Shown: positions 1 to 8,891, counted from the stretch's first letter. The stretch: DNA of 64,000 bases from CAIYTF01 sp963664845 (GCA_963664845.1 OY761615.1:2790001-2854000); one strand, 5' to 3'. Notes: generated by a model not told the origin, from the sequence alone. A program made the numbers and translations.

Positions 1-129
1 TGCGGGGCGTAATCAACGAAACAATCTTACCAGGAATCCAACAAATTACACCTCGGTACTGATTAGGCTTTCCCGTAAAGACTTTTGGGCAGTCAACATT
101 CTATTTAAAAGGATCAAGGTTGGTTTTAT

Positions 130-1341
130 ATGAAAGTAATTCCGGAAAACCACAGAGGTTTTGCCACTATTTTAGCATTCGCTATTGCTCCCTTATCGGG
201 AATTGCTGTTGATTTATATTCACCCTCTTTGCCTGCCATGGCAAGAGATCTTCATCTAAGCGTATTGAAGATGCAGGCTTCGGTGAGTGTTTATTTAGTT
301 TGCTATGGTTTATGCCAGCTTTTTGTTGGTGTGCTTTTAGACAGTTTTGGCCGTTTCAAAATAAGCCTGATATCACTCCTGCTTTTCTCACTTTCAAGTT
401 TTGCAATACCATTATTCCCCGATATTAATCTGATCTACTTTTTCAGAGGCGTGCAGGGACTCAGTATTGGTGCCGTGTTGGTTGCGAAACGAGCTTATTT
501 TGCAGATATATTCAAAGGGGAAAAACTGAAGCACAATCTTAGTTTCTTTACAATTATCTGGTCAATAGGCCCCATTACAGCACCTTTTATCGGGGGACAC
601 ATTCAAACCCTATACGGATGGAAGTATAACTTCTATTTTCTCGGAACGACATCTATGATAGGGTTTCTGTTTGATTCAATTTTTGGCGGAGAATCTTTAA
701 GAACACCGGAAAGGTTTAATCTGAGGAATATAATCGGGAAATACAAAGAAATGCTGGGTACCATAGATTTCATTCTTGCTATTATGTTAGTCAGTTTGTC
801 CTATAGCGTCGCAATAATCTTTACACTGACAAGCCCGTTTTTGATCGAACATACGCTTCATTACAGCTCCGTAATAATTGGTTATTCATTGTTAATAACC
901 GGCGTTGCCTGGCTATGCGGCAATTTATTGGGAAAGCTGTTGCTTAAAACCGATTTCCTGAAGAATGTATTCATTGCAAATATGCTGCAGTTTTTTCTGA
1001 TTTTGTTCATGTTCGTATCGTTGAAATACGTGCAGAGCATTTATACGCTGATTGGGTTCACCTTTTTTATTGTGATGATGTCGGCTTTTATATTTAATAA
1101 TTATTTTACTTACTGTTTGAGCAGATTCCCGAATGCAGCGGGGTTATCAGGCGGTTTGGTGGGCGGAGGAATGTATATTCTGTTGTCCGGAATAACCTAT
1201 TTCCTGCTGTTGTTCATTCCCGTAAAAGAATTTGGTGCTCTCGGCTGGTGTTATATAATATTGGTTACCGGTATTACGGCAGCCCTAATTTTGTTCCAGC
1301 GGGATAAACGGATGAGCAGCATTGCTGAAGAGGCGATTTAA
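130..1341 (+). CDS. MFS exporter, Bcr/CflA-like drug resistance type
   Basis: A 403-residue polytopic inner-membrane protein with about 12 hydrophobic segments, the usual length for major facilitator superfamily proton antiporters. The first loop has an MFS motif A remnant, LLDSFGRFK near residues 69-77, and the N-terminus (SGIAVDLYSPSLPAMARDL) matches the Bcr/CflA branch, which has D-Y-x-P-x-x-P in helix 1. The family exports small drugs and metabolites; the substrate here cannot be told. The ATG at 130 follows a GGATCAAGG stretch. The gene stands alone and converges on the ABM monooxygenase, with a strong hairpin between them. The MFS family is very likely; the Bcr/CflA assignment is less sure. 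Confidence 0.85.
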   Translation: MKVIPENHRGFATILAFAIAPLSGIAVDLYSPSLPAMARDLHLSVLKMQASVSVYLVCYGLCQLFVGVLLDSFGRFKISLISLLLFSLSSFAIPLFPDINLIYFFRGVQGLSIGAVLVAKRAYFADIFKGEKLKHNLSFFTIIWSIGPITAPFIGGHIQTLYGWKYNFYFLGTTSMIGFLFDSIFGGESLRTPERFNLRNIIGKYKEMLGTIDFILAIMLVSLSYSVAIIFTLTSPFLIEHTLHYSSVIIGYSLLITGVAWLCGNLLGKLLLKTDFLKNVFIANMLQFFLILFMFVSLKYVQSIYTLIGFTFFIVMMSAFIFNNYFTYCLSRFPNAAGLSGGLVGGGMYILLSGITYFLLLFIPVKEFGALGWCYIILVTGITAALILFQRDKRMSSIAEEAI

Positions 1342-1360
1342 CAGGACATTGTTGAAGAAA

Positions 1361-1390
1361 AGCACTGCCTGCAAACTTGCAGGCAGTGCT
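1361..1390. terminator. Bidirectional hairpin between convergent genes
   Basis: A perfect inverted repeat: AGCACTGCCTGCAA, a 2-nt spacer, TTGCAGGCAGTGCT. It lies 20 nt past the MFS stop and 20 nt before the stop of the leftward monooxygenase. The A-rich left flank (GAAGAAA) gives a U-rich tract after the hairpin on the minus strand, so it should terminate at least the leftward transcript. Confidence 0.75.
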
Positions 1391-1410
1391 GCCATCAATT
1401 GCACCGGATT

Positions 1411-1755
1411 TTAATATCGAATCTGTTTGTAATTTGCGATATCGCCCTTTATCCCCAACCTGTCCACTAATTCCGCAGGATTGAAATTAATGCTTTTATG
1501 TAAAGCCATAACAGCAGTCCGAGCCTGTTCAACAAATTCTTGGCTTTCCCATTCAACAATAGTTACAAAATTGAATTCGCCTGGTCCGCCTGTTTGTTCC
1601 AACAGAAAGTCCTGAAGAAAACCCGGCTGTTTTCTTAACACTTCGTGGGTAAGCTTTACTTTGTTAACAAATTCCTCAAACGCCGGTTGAGGAACAATGA
1701 ATTTGTCTACCCGGTAGACGCGGGTTGATAAATCTGATGTATGATTTTGTACCAT
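1411..1755 (-). CDS. Antibiotic biosynthesis monooxygenase (ABM) family protein
   Basis: A 114-residue protein with one ABM-type ferredoxin-like fold. Visible are the opening strand VYRVDKFIVP, a long helix (AFEEFVNKVKLTHEVLRKQPG), the G-F-L-Q-D strand and the FNFVTIVEWES strand followed by a second helix. The family includes small cofactor-free or heme-dependent monooxygenases and many proteins of unknown role that work as dimers in the cytoplasm. It is the last gene of a leftward run of small detoxification-type genes. An AAAGAAAG stretch lies upstream of the ATG. The actual substrate is unknown. Confidence 0.75.
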   Translation of the reverse strand: MVQNHTSDLSTRVYRVDKFIVPQPAFEEFVNKVKLTHEVLRKQPGFLQDFLLEQTGGPGEFNFVTIVEWESQEFVEQARTAVMALHKSINFNPAELVDRLGIKGDIANYKQIRY

Positions 1756-1842
1756 GTAAGTTTTCTTTCTTTTGTTTTAATATTTGTGTTCCAATACAAA
1801 TTGTTCAATGACCGGAGAACGCTGCAACTCCGGTATATTTTT

Positions 1843-2691
1843 CTATTTCATGTATGCCGTAAGTTCCAAAACTGTGTAACCTAATTTGTTGTCACCTTCA
1901 ATGGTAATTCCGGTTGCAGCCTCTTCTTTGGAAATATTCTTTGAAAATAGTCTCCACGCTGTATCCGCATTCATAACAACTTTTGAGGTAAAATATGATG
2001 TTTCACCCGTAAAAAGCTCCCATGATGTGTTTTTTTTCAGAATCCATCTGGCTCTTTTTATATCGCTTATTTCAACCAGCACTACTTCGTTGCCTGCTGA
2101 AGGGTAAGCTTTTTGGTAAATATTTGCCAGTCCCCTCACGAAAGTATCGATTAAAGGAAACAACCATTTTTCTTCCAGCAATAAGGGTCTGCCCACGGCC
2201 TCTCGTATTTGTTGCTGGTGATACCATTTCTCGGTGTATTCCCGGGCAATATCAAACCAATTGTTTGATACAGTTTCCCCCGCCCACGCCACACAAAACT
2301 TTGCTCTCTCATTCAAATTCAATGAATTGTACAATTTCGGAATTTCGCTGCCGGTATATGTTAACAGATCCATCAGTACACCAGGGCTTAACCTCCTTGC
2401 ACTCTCGATCCAGATATTGTTGAGATGATTGAGATAGTTCAAAAGCTGCTGATAGTCCGTAAACTGTTCATCAGCACCTGTCGGTGTCCGGTCATCTCTT
2501 TGAACTGATAATCGTCTCAGGTCGGTATCCAATAAGTGGGCAACAATATCCTTGACGAGCCACTTTGGATTTGTTGTTTTATAGGTCCACTCTTCTGCCG
2601 AAAGGTTATATAATAGATTAAGAAGCTCTGTATTTAATTCCGGGAAAAGGGGCCTGACATCAATTATTTCCACAGGAGCAATATGGTCCAT
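1843..2691 (-). CDS. Maleylpyruvate isomerase / DinB-like four-helix protein
   Basis: A 282-residue protein with the maleylpyruvate isomerase N-terminal (DinB superfamily) pattern: LLNLLYNLSAEEW, then W-L-V-K-D-I-V-A-H-L-L-D-T-D, where the His-containing helix normally binds a metal. Relatives are thiol-dependent (mycothiol or bacillithiol) transferases or isomerases, but many have no assigned reaction. Residues past about 190 form a second alpha/beta domain with a steroid-carrier-like look (WELFTGETSYFTSKVVMNADTAWRLFS), as in the TIGR03083-like group. AAGGAA lies about 11 nt before the ATG. It is likely co-transcribed with the DoxX-like gene to its right. Confidence 0.7.
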   Translation of the reverse strand: MDHIAPVEIIDVRPLFPELNTELLNLLYNLSAEEWTYKTTNPKWLVKDIVAHLLDTDLRRLSVQRDDRTPTGADEQFTDYQQLLNYLNHLNNIWIESARRLSPGVLMDLLTYTGSEIPKLYNSLNLNERAKFCVAWAGETVSNNWFDIAREYTEKWYHQQQIREAVGRPLLLEEKWLFPLIDTFVRGLANIYQKAYPSAGNEVVLVEISDIKRARWILKKNTSWELFTGETSYFTSKVVMNADTAWRLFSKNISKEEAATGITIEGDNKLGYTVLELTAYMK

Positions 2692-2812
2692 AAGTAATAT
2701 TCCTTTTTATAAACCGAACGCATTGATACAATTGGTGTGTCATAGAGAACTCAGTTTCTTCATTAGCCCGTAATTTAATCGAATTTCAATACAGAGGCAA
2801 TCTACGGATGTA

Positions 2813-3223
2813 CTATTCAGACATATTTGTCTTCCGAATTGGGATCAGTGTACTCAATCTATCTTCCCGGAGGAACAGCCCACCCCATATAAGTATACCA
2901 AAATAAACAGGAAACAGTATATTGCTGAATAAAGGGCTGTCCGCACGTACATTCGTGGCAACAGCGCCGCCAAGATATCCGGTCAGTAAAATTGCACCAA
3001 GAATTGAAGTGCGTGGAATTACATAGAGCATGGCGCAGAGCAGAAGCGTAAACCCAATCCCCTGAATGCTATCCGCTGAAAATCCCAGTTTAGCACTTGC
3101 TTCGATGACGGGGGGCAGTTTAATTATTTTGGTAGCGGCATCGAAAAGAAGAAACAGAACAGGCAAGCCGCTCATAATCCAACTGGTCAAATATCTTTTC
3201 CTGGAAATCGGAACTGATGTCAT
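2813..3223 (-). CDS. DoxX-like family membrane protein
   Basis: A 136-residue protein with four predicted membrane helices (about residues 13-30, 48-66, 72-92, 100-116). The pattern is DoxX-like: GLPVLFLLFDAATKIIKLPPV, then KLGFSADSIQGIGFTLLLCAMLYVIPRTS, then GAILLTGYLGGAVATNVRA. Such short proteins are common in Bacteroidota beside AraC regulators and VOC proteins; their function is unproven, though some relatives act in thiol or redox stress. A textbook Shine-Dalgarno, AAGGAGAT, lies 8 nt upstream of the ATG, among the best in the window. Confidence 0.75.
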   Translation of the reverse strand: MTSVPISRKRYLTSWIMSGLPVLFLLFDAATKIIKLPPVIEASAKLGFSADSIQGIGFTLLLCAMLYVIPRTSILGAILLTGYLGGAVATNVRADSPLFSNILFPVYFGILIWGGLFLREDRLSTLIPIRKTNMSE

Positions 3224-3319
3224 TAATTATATCTCCTTATTTATTAATTGAATTACTATTATAGTTATTAGCTGAAATGATCATTGTTCATACATGGCTC
3301 TGCAAATTGGAAATGTCGT

Positions 3320-3541
3320 TTATTCCAAGATCTCACACGTAAAGTCATGTATATTCAAAATATTAATGACAATATCTGTATCAATACTCTGGCTTTCAAC
3401 GCGCAAAATGTTTTCGGAATCTTCGAGGTCAAAATTGATAGCGGAGTCAGGCATTATTGCCAGTAACTCCGCAATCAACTTAGCTGCCACATCGGGACAG
3501 GTAACATTGGTTCTGAATACTTCAACCATATTCATGCTCAT
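3320..3541 (-). CDS. Small conserved hypothetical protein
   Basis: A 73-residue acidic protein that reads as a compact alpha/beta fold: VEVFRTNVTCPDVAAKLIAELLAIMPDSAINFDLEDSENILRVESQSI, then a final strand ending in CEILE. The pattern F-x-T-N-V near the start and INFDLEDSENILRVE in the middle resembles small proteins found in Bacteroidota, but I cannot name a function. It follows the double-VOC gene by 28 nt and is probably in the same transcript. Three in-frame ATGs occur at the start (residues 1, 3 and 5), none with a clear Shine-Dalgarno, so the exact N-terminus is uncertain. Confidence 0.6.
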   Translation of the reverse strand: MSMNMVEVFRTNVTCPDVAAKLIAELLAIMPDSAINFDLEDSENILRVESQSIDTDIVINILNIHDFTCEILE

Positions 3542-3569
3542 TCTGATTCACCGGTGGTGAATTTCCTGG

Positions 3570-4451
3570 TCAGGGTTGGTCATATGCATTTTGTAATGCC
3601 CTGATGTCAATTTTACCCATTTGCATCATTGCCTGCATTACTCGTCCCGAACGTAAAGGATCGGAGCTATAAAGCAATTTTCCAAGCAAAGACGGGATTA
3701 TTTGCCAGGAAACACCGAATTTGTCCTGCAACCAACCGCATCGTGATTTTTCGCCGCCCTCGGAAAGAGTTTCCCAAAATCTGTCAACTTCATCTTGCGT
3801 TTCACAGGTGACAAATAATGAAATTGCCGGGTTAAAGGAAAAATCATGCGATTCTCCGCTGTCCATAGCCATAAATAATGTGTCCCGCAGTTGAAAAACT
3901 CCGCGCTGCAAAGATCTTTTATCCCCTGCTGTATCTGCTTTTGTATGTACAAGTTCGAGAATAGTAGCGTCGGGGAATGTTGCAGTATAGAAAACCACCG
4001 CATCTTCAGCACGGGCAAATGGCTTTCCGGTGAACAGCAAAAACGGATTGATCTTTTGTTTTCCGCTGCCCAGATTGAGCTGCCAGGAAATTCCAAATTT
4101 GTCCTGAACCCAACCGTATTTTTCGCTGAAGGAGTGCTTGCCCAGGTCCATAAATACTTTCCCCCCTTCCGCCAGGCTGCTCCATAAGGTATCCGTTTCC
4201 TCCGGAGTATCGCAGTTAACAAAAAACGATAGTGCCGGTGAAAAAGTGAACATTGGCCCTCCGTTAAGCGCATAGAAATCCTGACCACAGAGCTTAAAGG
4301 TTCCAGTCATTACCGTTCCGTTGGGCTTTGGACCACCTTCACCATAGCGATGAAGATGAACGATTTCGGAATTGTTGAACACAGCGGTATAGAATTTAAT
4401 AGCTTCTTCGATATTGTCATCGAACCATAAAAAAGGGACTATATTTCGCAT
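3570..4451 (-). CDS. Tandem PhnB-like VOC (glyoxalase-fold) protein
   Basis: Two consecutive PhnB / 3-demethylubiquinone-methyltransferase-like domains of the vicinal oxygen chelate superfamily. Each has the PFLWFDDNIEEAIKFYTAVF-type opening, an F-F-V-N-C-D-T-P-E-E-T segment, and the closing YGWVQDKFGISWQL or CGWLQDKFGVSWQI. The second ends in a helical RSGRVMQAMMQMGKIDI tail. Canonical metal ligands are largely missing, as usual for PhnB-like proteins, so no reaction is proposed. I start at the ATG at 4451, preceded by GAAAG at proper spacing, because upstream alternatives (TTG at 4508, ATG at 4502) lack a ribosome-binding site and precede the domain. It is part of the leftward run with the single-domain VOC gene. 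Confidence 0.75.
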   Translation of the reverse strand: MRNIVPFLWFDDNIEEAIKFYTAVFNNSEIVHLHRYGEGGPKPNGTVMTGTFKLCGQDFYALNGGPMFTFSPALSFFVNCDTPEETDTLWSSLAEGGKVFMDLGKHSFSEKYGWVQDKFGISWQLNLGSGKQKINPFLLFTGKPFARAEDAVVFYTATFPDATILELVHTKADTAGDKRSLQRGVFQLRDTLFMAMDSGESHDFSFNPAISLFVTCETQDEVDRFWETLSEGGEKSRCGWLQDKFGVSWQIIPSLLGKLLYSSDPLRSGRVMQAMMQMGKIDIRALQNAYDQP

Positions 4452-4523
4452 ATGGTAACTTTCATTTTGAAGTAGTTTTATAATGTCTGGCAGTTGCAGC
4501 ATACTCAAGGGGCTTTTGCCGGT

Positions 4524-4952
4524 TTATTTGGCCTGAGCAGCGTAAAAGCTCACCATCCATTGTGTGCCAAACTTATCCGTGCACATGCCAAAATAAGCAC
4601 CCCAGAACATATCAGACATAGGCACCATGATTGATCCGCCTGCAGAAAGACCTCCAAAAAGCTCATCGGCCTTTTCTTTGCTTTCAACATCTACCGAGAG
4701 ATGAAAATTATTACCGGGATGGAGTTTGTGCCCCATTGATTCCAATGCATCAGTCCCCATAAGAACCGTCCCGTTCCCAATGGACAGGCCAATATGCATG
4801 AGTTTATCCTGGTCCGCTGCGGGAATATTACCGGCTTCGGCTGTGTCTTTAAAACGAACCAAAGAGATAAATTCTCCTCCGAACACCGATTTATAAAAAT
4901 TAAAGGCCTCTTCGGTGTTTCCGTTAAAATTAAGATAAGGGTTGATAACCAT
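4524..4952 (-). CDS. PhnB-like VOC family protein
   Basis: A 142-residue single-domain PhnB-like protein: INPYLNFNGNTEEAFNFYKSVFGG at the start, PHIG-type strand KLMHIGLSIGNGTVLMGTD in the middle, and the closing MFWGAYFGMCTDKFGTQWMV. This is the family's usual length. GAAAGGAT lies 8 nt before the ATG. It precedes the tandem VOC gene on the same strand. Members are often annotated as glyoxalase-like or ubiquinone-methyltransferase-like from fold alone; the substrate is unknown. Confidence 0.8.
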   Translation of the reverse strand: MVINPYLNFNGNTEEAFNFYKSVFGGEFISLVRFKDTAEAGNIPAADQDKLMHIGLSIGNGTVLMGTDALESMGHKLHPGNNFHLSVDVESKEKADELFGGLSAGGSIMVPMSDMFWGAYFGMCTDKFGTQWMVSFYAAQAK

Positions 4953-5015
4953 TTCTATATCCTTTCAGTGTTTGTTAATGTGTTTGTTTTATGCTATAAG
5001 TCTTTGAAAAAAATG

Positions 5016-5540
5016 TCATTCCAGCAATTTCTTCAGGTTTGCCAATCCTTCGGCAAAATCTTTTCCCACTTTTTCATCCATATTGACAAAAATTGTCATC
5101 ACTTTCCAAAGAAAAGAACTGGCCCCATACATTGCCCAGGTGACAGAAGTGATACTCCCCTTCTTTTCGAACAGAAAGTCGGTATTGTTTTCAGCTTTGA
5201 ACGGTTTCAGGAAAGACAGCCTCAAAGCTATCCTGGATGGTGAAACTGATTCCAAAATTTCCATGCGGCCCTGACCTGCTTTTGAATTACCCTCCCATTC
5301 ATACACTGCACCTTTACCCGGTGTTGAACCGCTGAAACTTTTTTTCATTTCCGGGTCAAGTTTTTCAAAAGGTGACCAGGCTGCCCAGTTGTGGAAGTCG
5401 TTGATCTGGGGAAATATTTTTTCAGCCGGTGCATTTATGATGGCTGTTCGTTCAATACGGAACGTATTCGGCCTGGTGGTCGCGAATAGGAGAAACCCCA
5501 GTATTACGAAAACAAGGACAAGTACAACCATTGTGAACAT
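5016..5540 (-). CDS. Membrane-anchored SRPBCC (polyketide cyclase-like) protein
   Basis: A 174-residue protein with an N-terminal membrane helix (residues 3-20, MVVLVLVFVILGFLLFA), then a START/SRPBCC domain from about residue 27: FRIERTAIINAPAEKIFPQINDFHNWAAWSPFEKLDP, a hallmark of polyketide cyclase / dehydrase-like proteins. It ends with a long C-terminal helix KVGKDFAEGLANLKKLLE. The fold binds a hydrophobic ligand in a deep pocket; the ligand is unknown. GAAAGG lies 8-10 nt before the ATG. It lies 63 nt upstream of the single VOC gene on the same strand. Confidence 0.8.
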   Translation of the reverse strand: MFTMVVLVLVFVILGFLLFATTRPNTFRIERTAIINAPAEKIFPQINDFHNWAAWSPFEKLDPEMKKSFSGSTPGKGAVYEWEGNSKAGQGRMEILESVSPSRIALRLSFLKPFKAENNTDFLFEKKGSITSVTWAMYGASSFLWKVMTIFVNMDEKVGKDFAEGLANLKKLLE

Positions 5541-5768
5541 ATTGGAACCTTTCGAAAGTTAATAAAGCTGTTTACGTTTAGGGTGAAAAAGCTCTGTACT
5601 TTGTGACTTCTTGATAAATTTTTTTGCATGAAGGAAGATTGTCTTAAAAGAGCAATATTACACACCTGTTTGAACTGATTTCTGTGGATTGAAACAGGTA
5701 TTCCGACTATTGAGATATCACGCACTGATAATTCATTCATCATAAGAAAAGCTCATGCCGACAGGTTT

Positions 5769-6353
5769 CTACCGGATATCGTAATTTGTTCTTGGTGTAT
5801 AACAGAGCAAAACAATGCCACAACCAAACGACAGCGACTTCACCAGGTTTAAATTTTGTTTCTGTTCTAAATCAGTGAAGATGGACATACCCTTTCCAAC
5901 AACTGCCGGGTTTAGGAATAAGTGAAATTCGTCTATCAATCCGGCTTTTATAAGTGAGGCTGCAAAAGCGGCTCCGCCATACACCAGAATGTCCTTTCCC
6001 TTGCCGTTTTTCAAATTGGTTATAACTTCTGAAAAGTCGCCCTCAGCCAGACTGGTGTTTGCCCATTCGGAATTTTTCATAGATCGGGAAAATACTATTT
6101 TGGGATAGTTGCACATTTTCTTGCCAAAGTCGAAACTCGGATCAGCAGGGTTTTCAGCAACGGCGGACCAGTGTGGAATAAATCCCTCTGCAAGATGTCT
6201 CCCAAGGACAATGCAGTCAGCTGAATCCGTCAACCCGGTAACGTAGTTTTTAAGCTCATCATCCCAGTTCCATTCCATCCAGTCCATTTCACCATTGAGA
6301 CCTGCAACAAATCCATCAACAGATAGCTGCATTTGCAATTTTAGTTTCCTCAT
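5769..6353 (-). CDS. RibD C-terminal / dihydrofolate reductase-like protein
   Basis: A 194-residue protein of the RibD C-terminal (DHFR-fold) family: KLQMQLSVDGFVAG at the start, DCIVLGRHLAEGF, PKIVFSRSM, DILVYGGAAFAASLIKAGLIDEFHLFLNPAVVGKGMSIF. The YGGAAFAASL segment corresponds to the NADPH-binding G-G-x-x-x-x-x-L motif. Such stand-alone proteins are common in Bacteroidota near stress regulators; the substrate is not established and it is not expected to be true folate DHFR. AAAGGATCGA lies before the ATG. It is the first gene of the leftward run, facing the AraC regulator at 6750. Confidence 0.8.
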   Translation of the reverse strand: MRKLKLQMQLSVDGFVAGLNGEMDWMEWNWDDELKNYVTGLTDSADCIVLGRHLAEGFIPHWSAVAENPADPSFDFGKKMCNYPKIVFSRSMKNSEWANTSLAEGDFSEVITNLKNGKGKDILVYGGAAFAASLIKAGLIDEFHLFLNPAVVGKGMSIFTDLEQKQNLNLVKSLSFGCGIVLLCYTPRTNYDIR

Positions 6354-6749
6354 TAGCTCGATCCTTTAAATTGTAATGATAAATAACCAAACATAAAAAC
6401 AGCATGGCATACAAGGTTTCCAAAAGTTTGGGATACTCCTGCTTTCACATGGCAGTACGCTTTTACTTTTGTTACCGGTAAAAAACGGCACGCTCACCCG
6501 CTAGCAGAGGCCAATCGTAATGACCCTTTGCGGGGAAATAAAGTTATAAAGTTTTCAGTATTGAAGTAACACACTACAGCTTTAAGCAATTCACCGCAGG
6601 GCTTTGTTCCGGTAAAAATCGCTTTCTCTAAAGAGAGTCGCTGTTGATTAATAAGATGCAAAATTATTGTTAAAAAAGAAATCTTAAAAGGGGCGACTAC
6701 GGCAATCTGAGGGGTTGTTTGCGACAGGTTTCTTCAATATATTTATTAC
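6354..6749. promoter_or_regulatory. Divergent intergenic region, presumed promoters
   Basis: A 396-bp spacer between the leftward RibD-like gene and the rightward AraC regulator, so it should hold promoters for both. I see no gene, no strong palindrome and no clear operator. Shared control by the GlxA-type regulator is plausible from position only. Confidence 0.4.
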
Positions 6750-7739
6750 ATGAAACATATATCTATCCTTGTGCCGGCGGGTCATACCAGCATGGTGAAT
6801 ATTGCAGGAACCCACCAAATTTTTTCGGAGGTGAATGGTTTGCTTACCGGAATGGGAAGGGAACCGCTGTTCTCCATTCAATTGGTGGGGCTTTCCAAAG
6901 AAACAAAACAATCAACTGGTTTCTTTTCCGTGAATGCAGATGTTTTAATAAGCGATGTGACAAAAACGGACCTGATCATCATTCCTGCCATTCATGGCGA
7001 CCTGACCACTAATCTCTCCCTAAACCGTAATTTTATTCCCTGGATCGTTGAGCGGTATAACGAAGGAACGGAAGTTGCCAGTTTTTGCGTAGGTGCATTT
7101 TTTCTTGCAGCCACCGGTCTATTAAAGGGCAAACAGTGTGCCACGCACTGGCTGTTTGCTAATGAATTTCGTGCAATGTTCCCGGACGTCAATCTGGTTG
7201 ACGATAAAATCATGACTGCAGATACCGGACTCTACACCAGCGGAGGAGCCTATTCCTTTTTGAATCTGCTTGTATATCTGATTGAAAAATATGCAGGAAG
7301 AGATATTGCTGTTTTTGCTTCAAAAACGTTTATGATTGATATTGACCGGACGAGTCAATCCCCCTTCATGATGTTCAAAGGGCAAAAAAGCCACACAGAT
7401 GAAGAAATAAAAAAGATACAGGAGTATATAGAAAACAACTTCATGGAAAAACTGACGGTCGATCAATTGGCTTCTCAGTTTGCCCTGGGAAAAAGAAATT
7501 TGGAACGGCGGTTTAAAAAAGCTACCACCAACTCCGTTGCCGAGTATATCCAACGTGTCAAAATTGAAGCGGCCAAAGCAAGCCTCGACTCATCCCGTGA
7601 AAATATTAACGAGGTGATGTACCGCGTTGGTTATTCGGATATCAAGGCTTTTCGCACCACGTTCAAAAAATTCACCGGGTTATCGCCAATTCAATATCGC
7701 AATAAATACAACAGAGATGTTATCTATAAAAGCAACTGA
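6750..7739 (+). CDS. GlxA-type AraC transcription regulator
   Basis: A 329-residue regulator in two parts. Residues 1-185 form a class I glutamine amidotransferase-like (DJ-1/PfpI) domain, with TDLIIIPAIHGD and the nucleophile-elbow motif VASFCVGAFFLAATGLL (Cys at 113), followed by ATHW. Residues about 222-320 form the AraC/XylS double helix-turn-helix: ENNFMEKLTVDQLASQFALGKRNLERRFKK, then INEVMYRVGYSDIKAFRTTFKKFTGLSPIQYR. Such proteins bind DNA and sense an unknown ligand through the first domain. It is divergent from the 1.4-6.4 kb gene run and is the natural candidate to control it. The ribosome-binding site is weak. Confidence 0.85.
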   Translation: MKHISILVPAGHTSMVNIAGTHQIFSEVNGLLTGMGREPLFSIQLVGLSKETKQSTGFFSVNADVLISDVTKTDLIIIPAIHGDLTTNLSLNRNFIPWIVERYNEGTEVASFCVGAFFLAATGLLKGKQCATHWLFANEFRAMFPDVNLVDDKIMTADTGLYTSGGAYSFLNLLVYLIEKYAGRDIAVFASKTFMIDIDRTSQSPFMMFKGQKSHTDEEIKKIQEYIENNFMEKLTVDQLASQFALGKRNLERRFKKATTNSVAEYIQRVKIEAAKASLDSSRENINEVMYRVGYSDIKAFRTTFKKFTGLSPIQYRNKYNRDVIYKSN

Positions 7740-8398
7740 GGAATTCCCGATGACCATGTGTTTGCAATGCCAGGCACACTTCATGCAAAAGACTGCAACC
7801 ATGCGGATTATGCACCTTTCTCACCTGTTGTAAATCACCGCCTCGAATTGCACTTTTCCGAATAAGGTAATAAGAAGTTTGAGCATATAGTAACAGGAAA
7901 CGGGTACCGGTCGTAATTACCTCAAAAAGGAATCAGGAGCGAAAACACGCTTCAAAATCATAAAAAAATCATTATAGCGGACGCCACGAAACACGGTTTA
8001 AAAATGTGGATAACTTCTTAATAACTTTCTATCAGCTCTTTTGGGGCAATAACTCAACTTCTAACCACCTCTCAATGTTGATAAATGAGCCTGAAATCAT
8101 TCATATTTAGCGTTTTAGGGCACTTTTTCGGTACTTATTAACTTATTAACAATGCACCGGGGAATGTGTGAAAGTAAAAAGAGTAAAATTTATAAATAAT
8201 TGCCGATAGGCATTTAATTGCTGCCGGGGCATATCGGGAATGCCGCGCAATTGTGAGCAATTTGCCAATAATCTGTACTGGAAAGAGCGCGTTTGGACAA
8301 GCGACACAAAAACGAAACAGAGCACAAAAAAAATCATTTATACCAAATCCGGATTTTCGCATATATTTGAAAAATTAGTTACAACTGTCTATTAACAT
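7740..8398. other. Intergenic region without recognisable gene
   Basis: About 660 bp after the AraC gene. AT-rich DNA with several TTAATAAC / TTATTAAC words near 8015-8025 and 8133-8150 and one exact 9-mer matching a DnaA box (TGTGGATAA, 8005-8013). No open frame here has family features. I see no defined element. Confidence 0.4.
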
Positions 8399-8881
8399 AT
8401 GAGGCCACTGATGAGGAGCGTTATATCATTCCTGTTTTTACTTACATTTTTGCCGTTATGTACGGCAGTTGCTAAACCGGTCCAGCCGGATTCCCTTTTA
8501 CGGGAAGAAGCGAGAACGGCAATTGATGCCGGGAATAAACAGTGGATTGCATCATACGAAAATGGTGATGTGACAGGCATAGTTTCGCTTTTTGCCCCTG
8601 ATGGCTGCATGCTCGGTTCAAAGGGACGTGTGTCCCGCGGACCGGAGGCAATTTCTGAACGCGTTAGTGCAAACATGCAATATTTTGGAAGGCATGTTAA
8701 AGTGACGGTGAAGACCCTTAAGCTTTGGATTGTTGATACCACTGCGTACGAAACCGGAGAGTATTCGTACACTTCACTACAGGAAGGCCAAGAAACAGTT
8801 GACAGCGGATACTATACCACCATCTGGAAAAAGCAAAAGGATGGGGCCTGGAAAATCATCACAGATATGTCGGTTAATTAA
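8399..8881 (+). CDS. Exported DUF4440 / SnoaL-like NTF2-fold protein
   Basis: A 160-residue protein with a signal peptide (about residues 1-25, ending TAVA) and an NTF2-like domain: ARTAIDAGNKQWIASYENGDVTGIVSLFAPDGCMLGSKGRVSRGPEAISE, then GEYSYTSLQ, then YTTIWKKQKDGAWKIITDMSVN. This is the DUF4440 pattern, in which a small cone-shaped pocket binds an unknown ligand. It is predicted periplasmic. An alternative ATG at 8411 would shorten only the signal peptide n-region. Its stop lies 10 nt from the stop of the convergent LytTR regulator, so no room is left for a dedicated terminator. Confidence 0.75.
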   Translation: MRPLMRSVISFLFLLTFLPLCTAVAKPVQPDSLLREEARTAIDAGNKQWIASYENGDVTGIVSLFAPDGCMLGSKGRVSRGPEAISERVSANMQYFGRHVKVTVKTLKLWIVDTTAYETGEYSYTSLQEGQETVDSGYYTTIWKKQKDGAWKIITDMSVN

Positions 8882-8891
8882 CCAACAGGGC

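Noticed and set aside
5504..5743. 79-codon open frame upstream of the SRPBCC gene
   Set aside because: It overlaps the start of a well-supported gene in another frame, has no ribosome-binding site and no recognisable fold.
8005..8013. Exact DnaA-box 9-mer TGTGGATAA in an AT-rich spacer, possible origin
   Set aside because: A single 9-mer is expected by chance in 64 kb; no cluster of boxes and no dnaA, dnaN or gidA neighbours.
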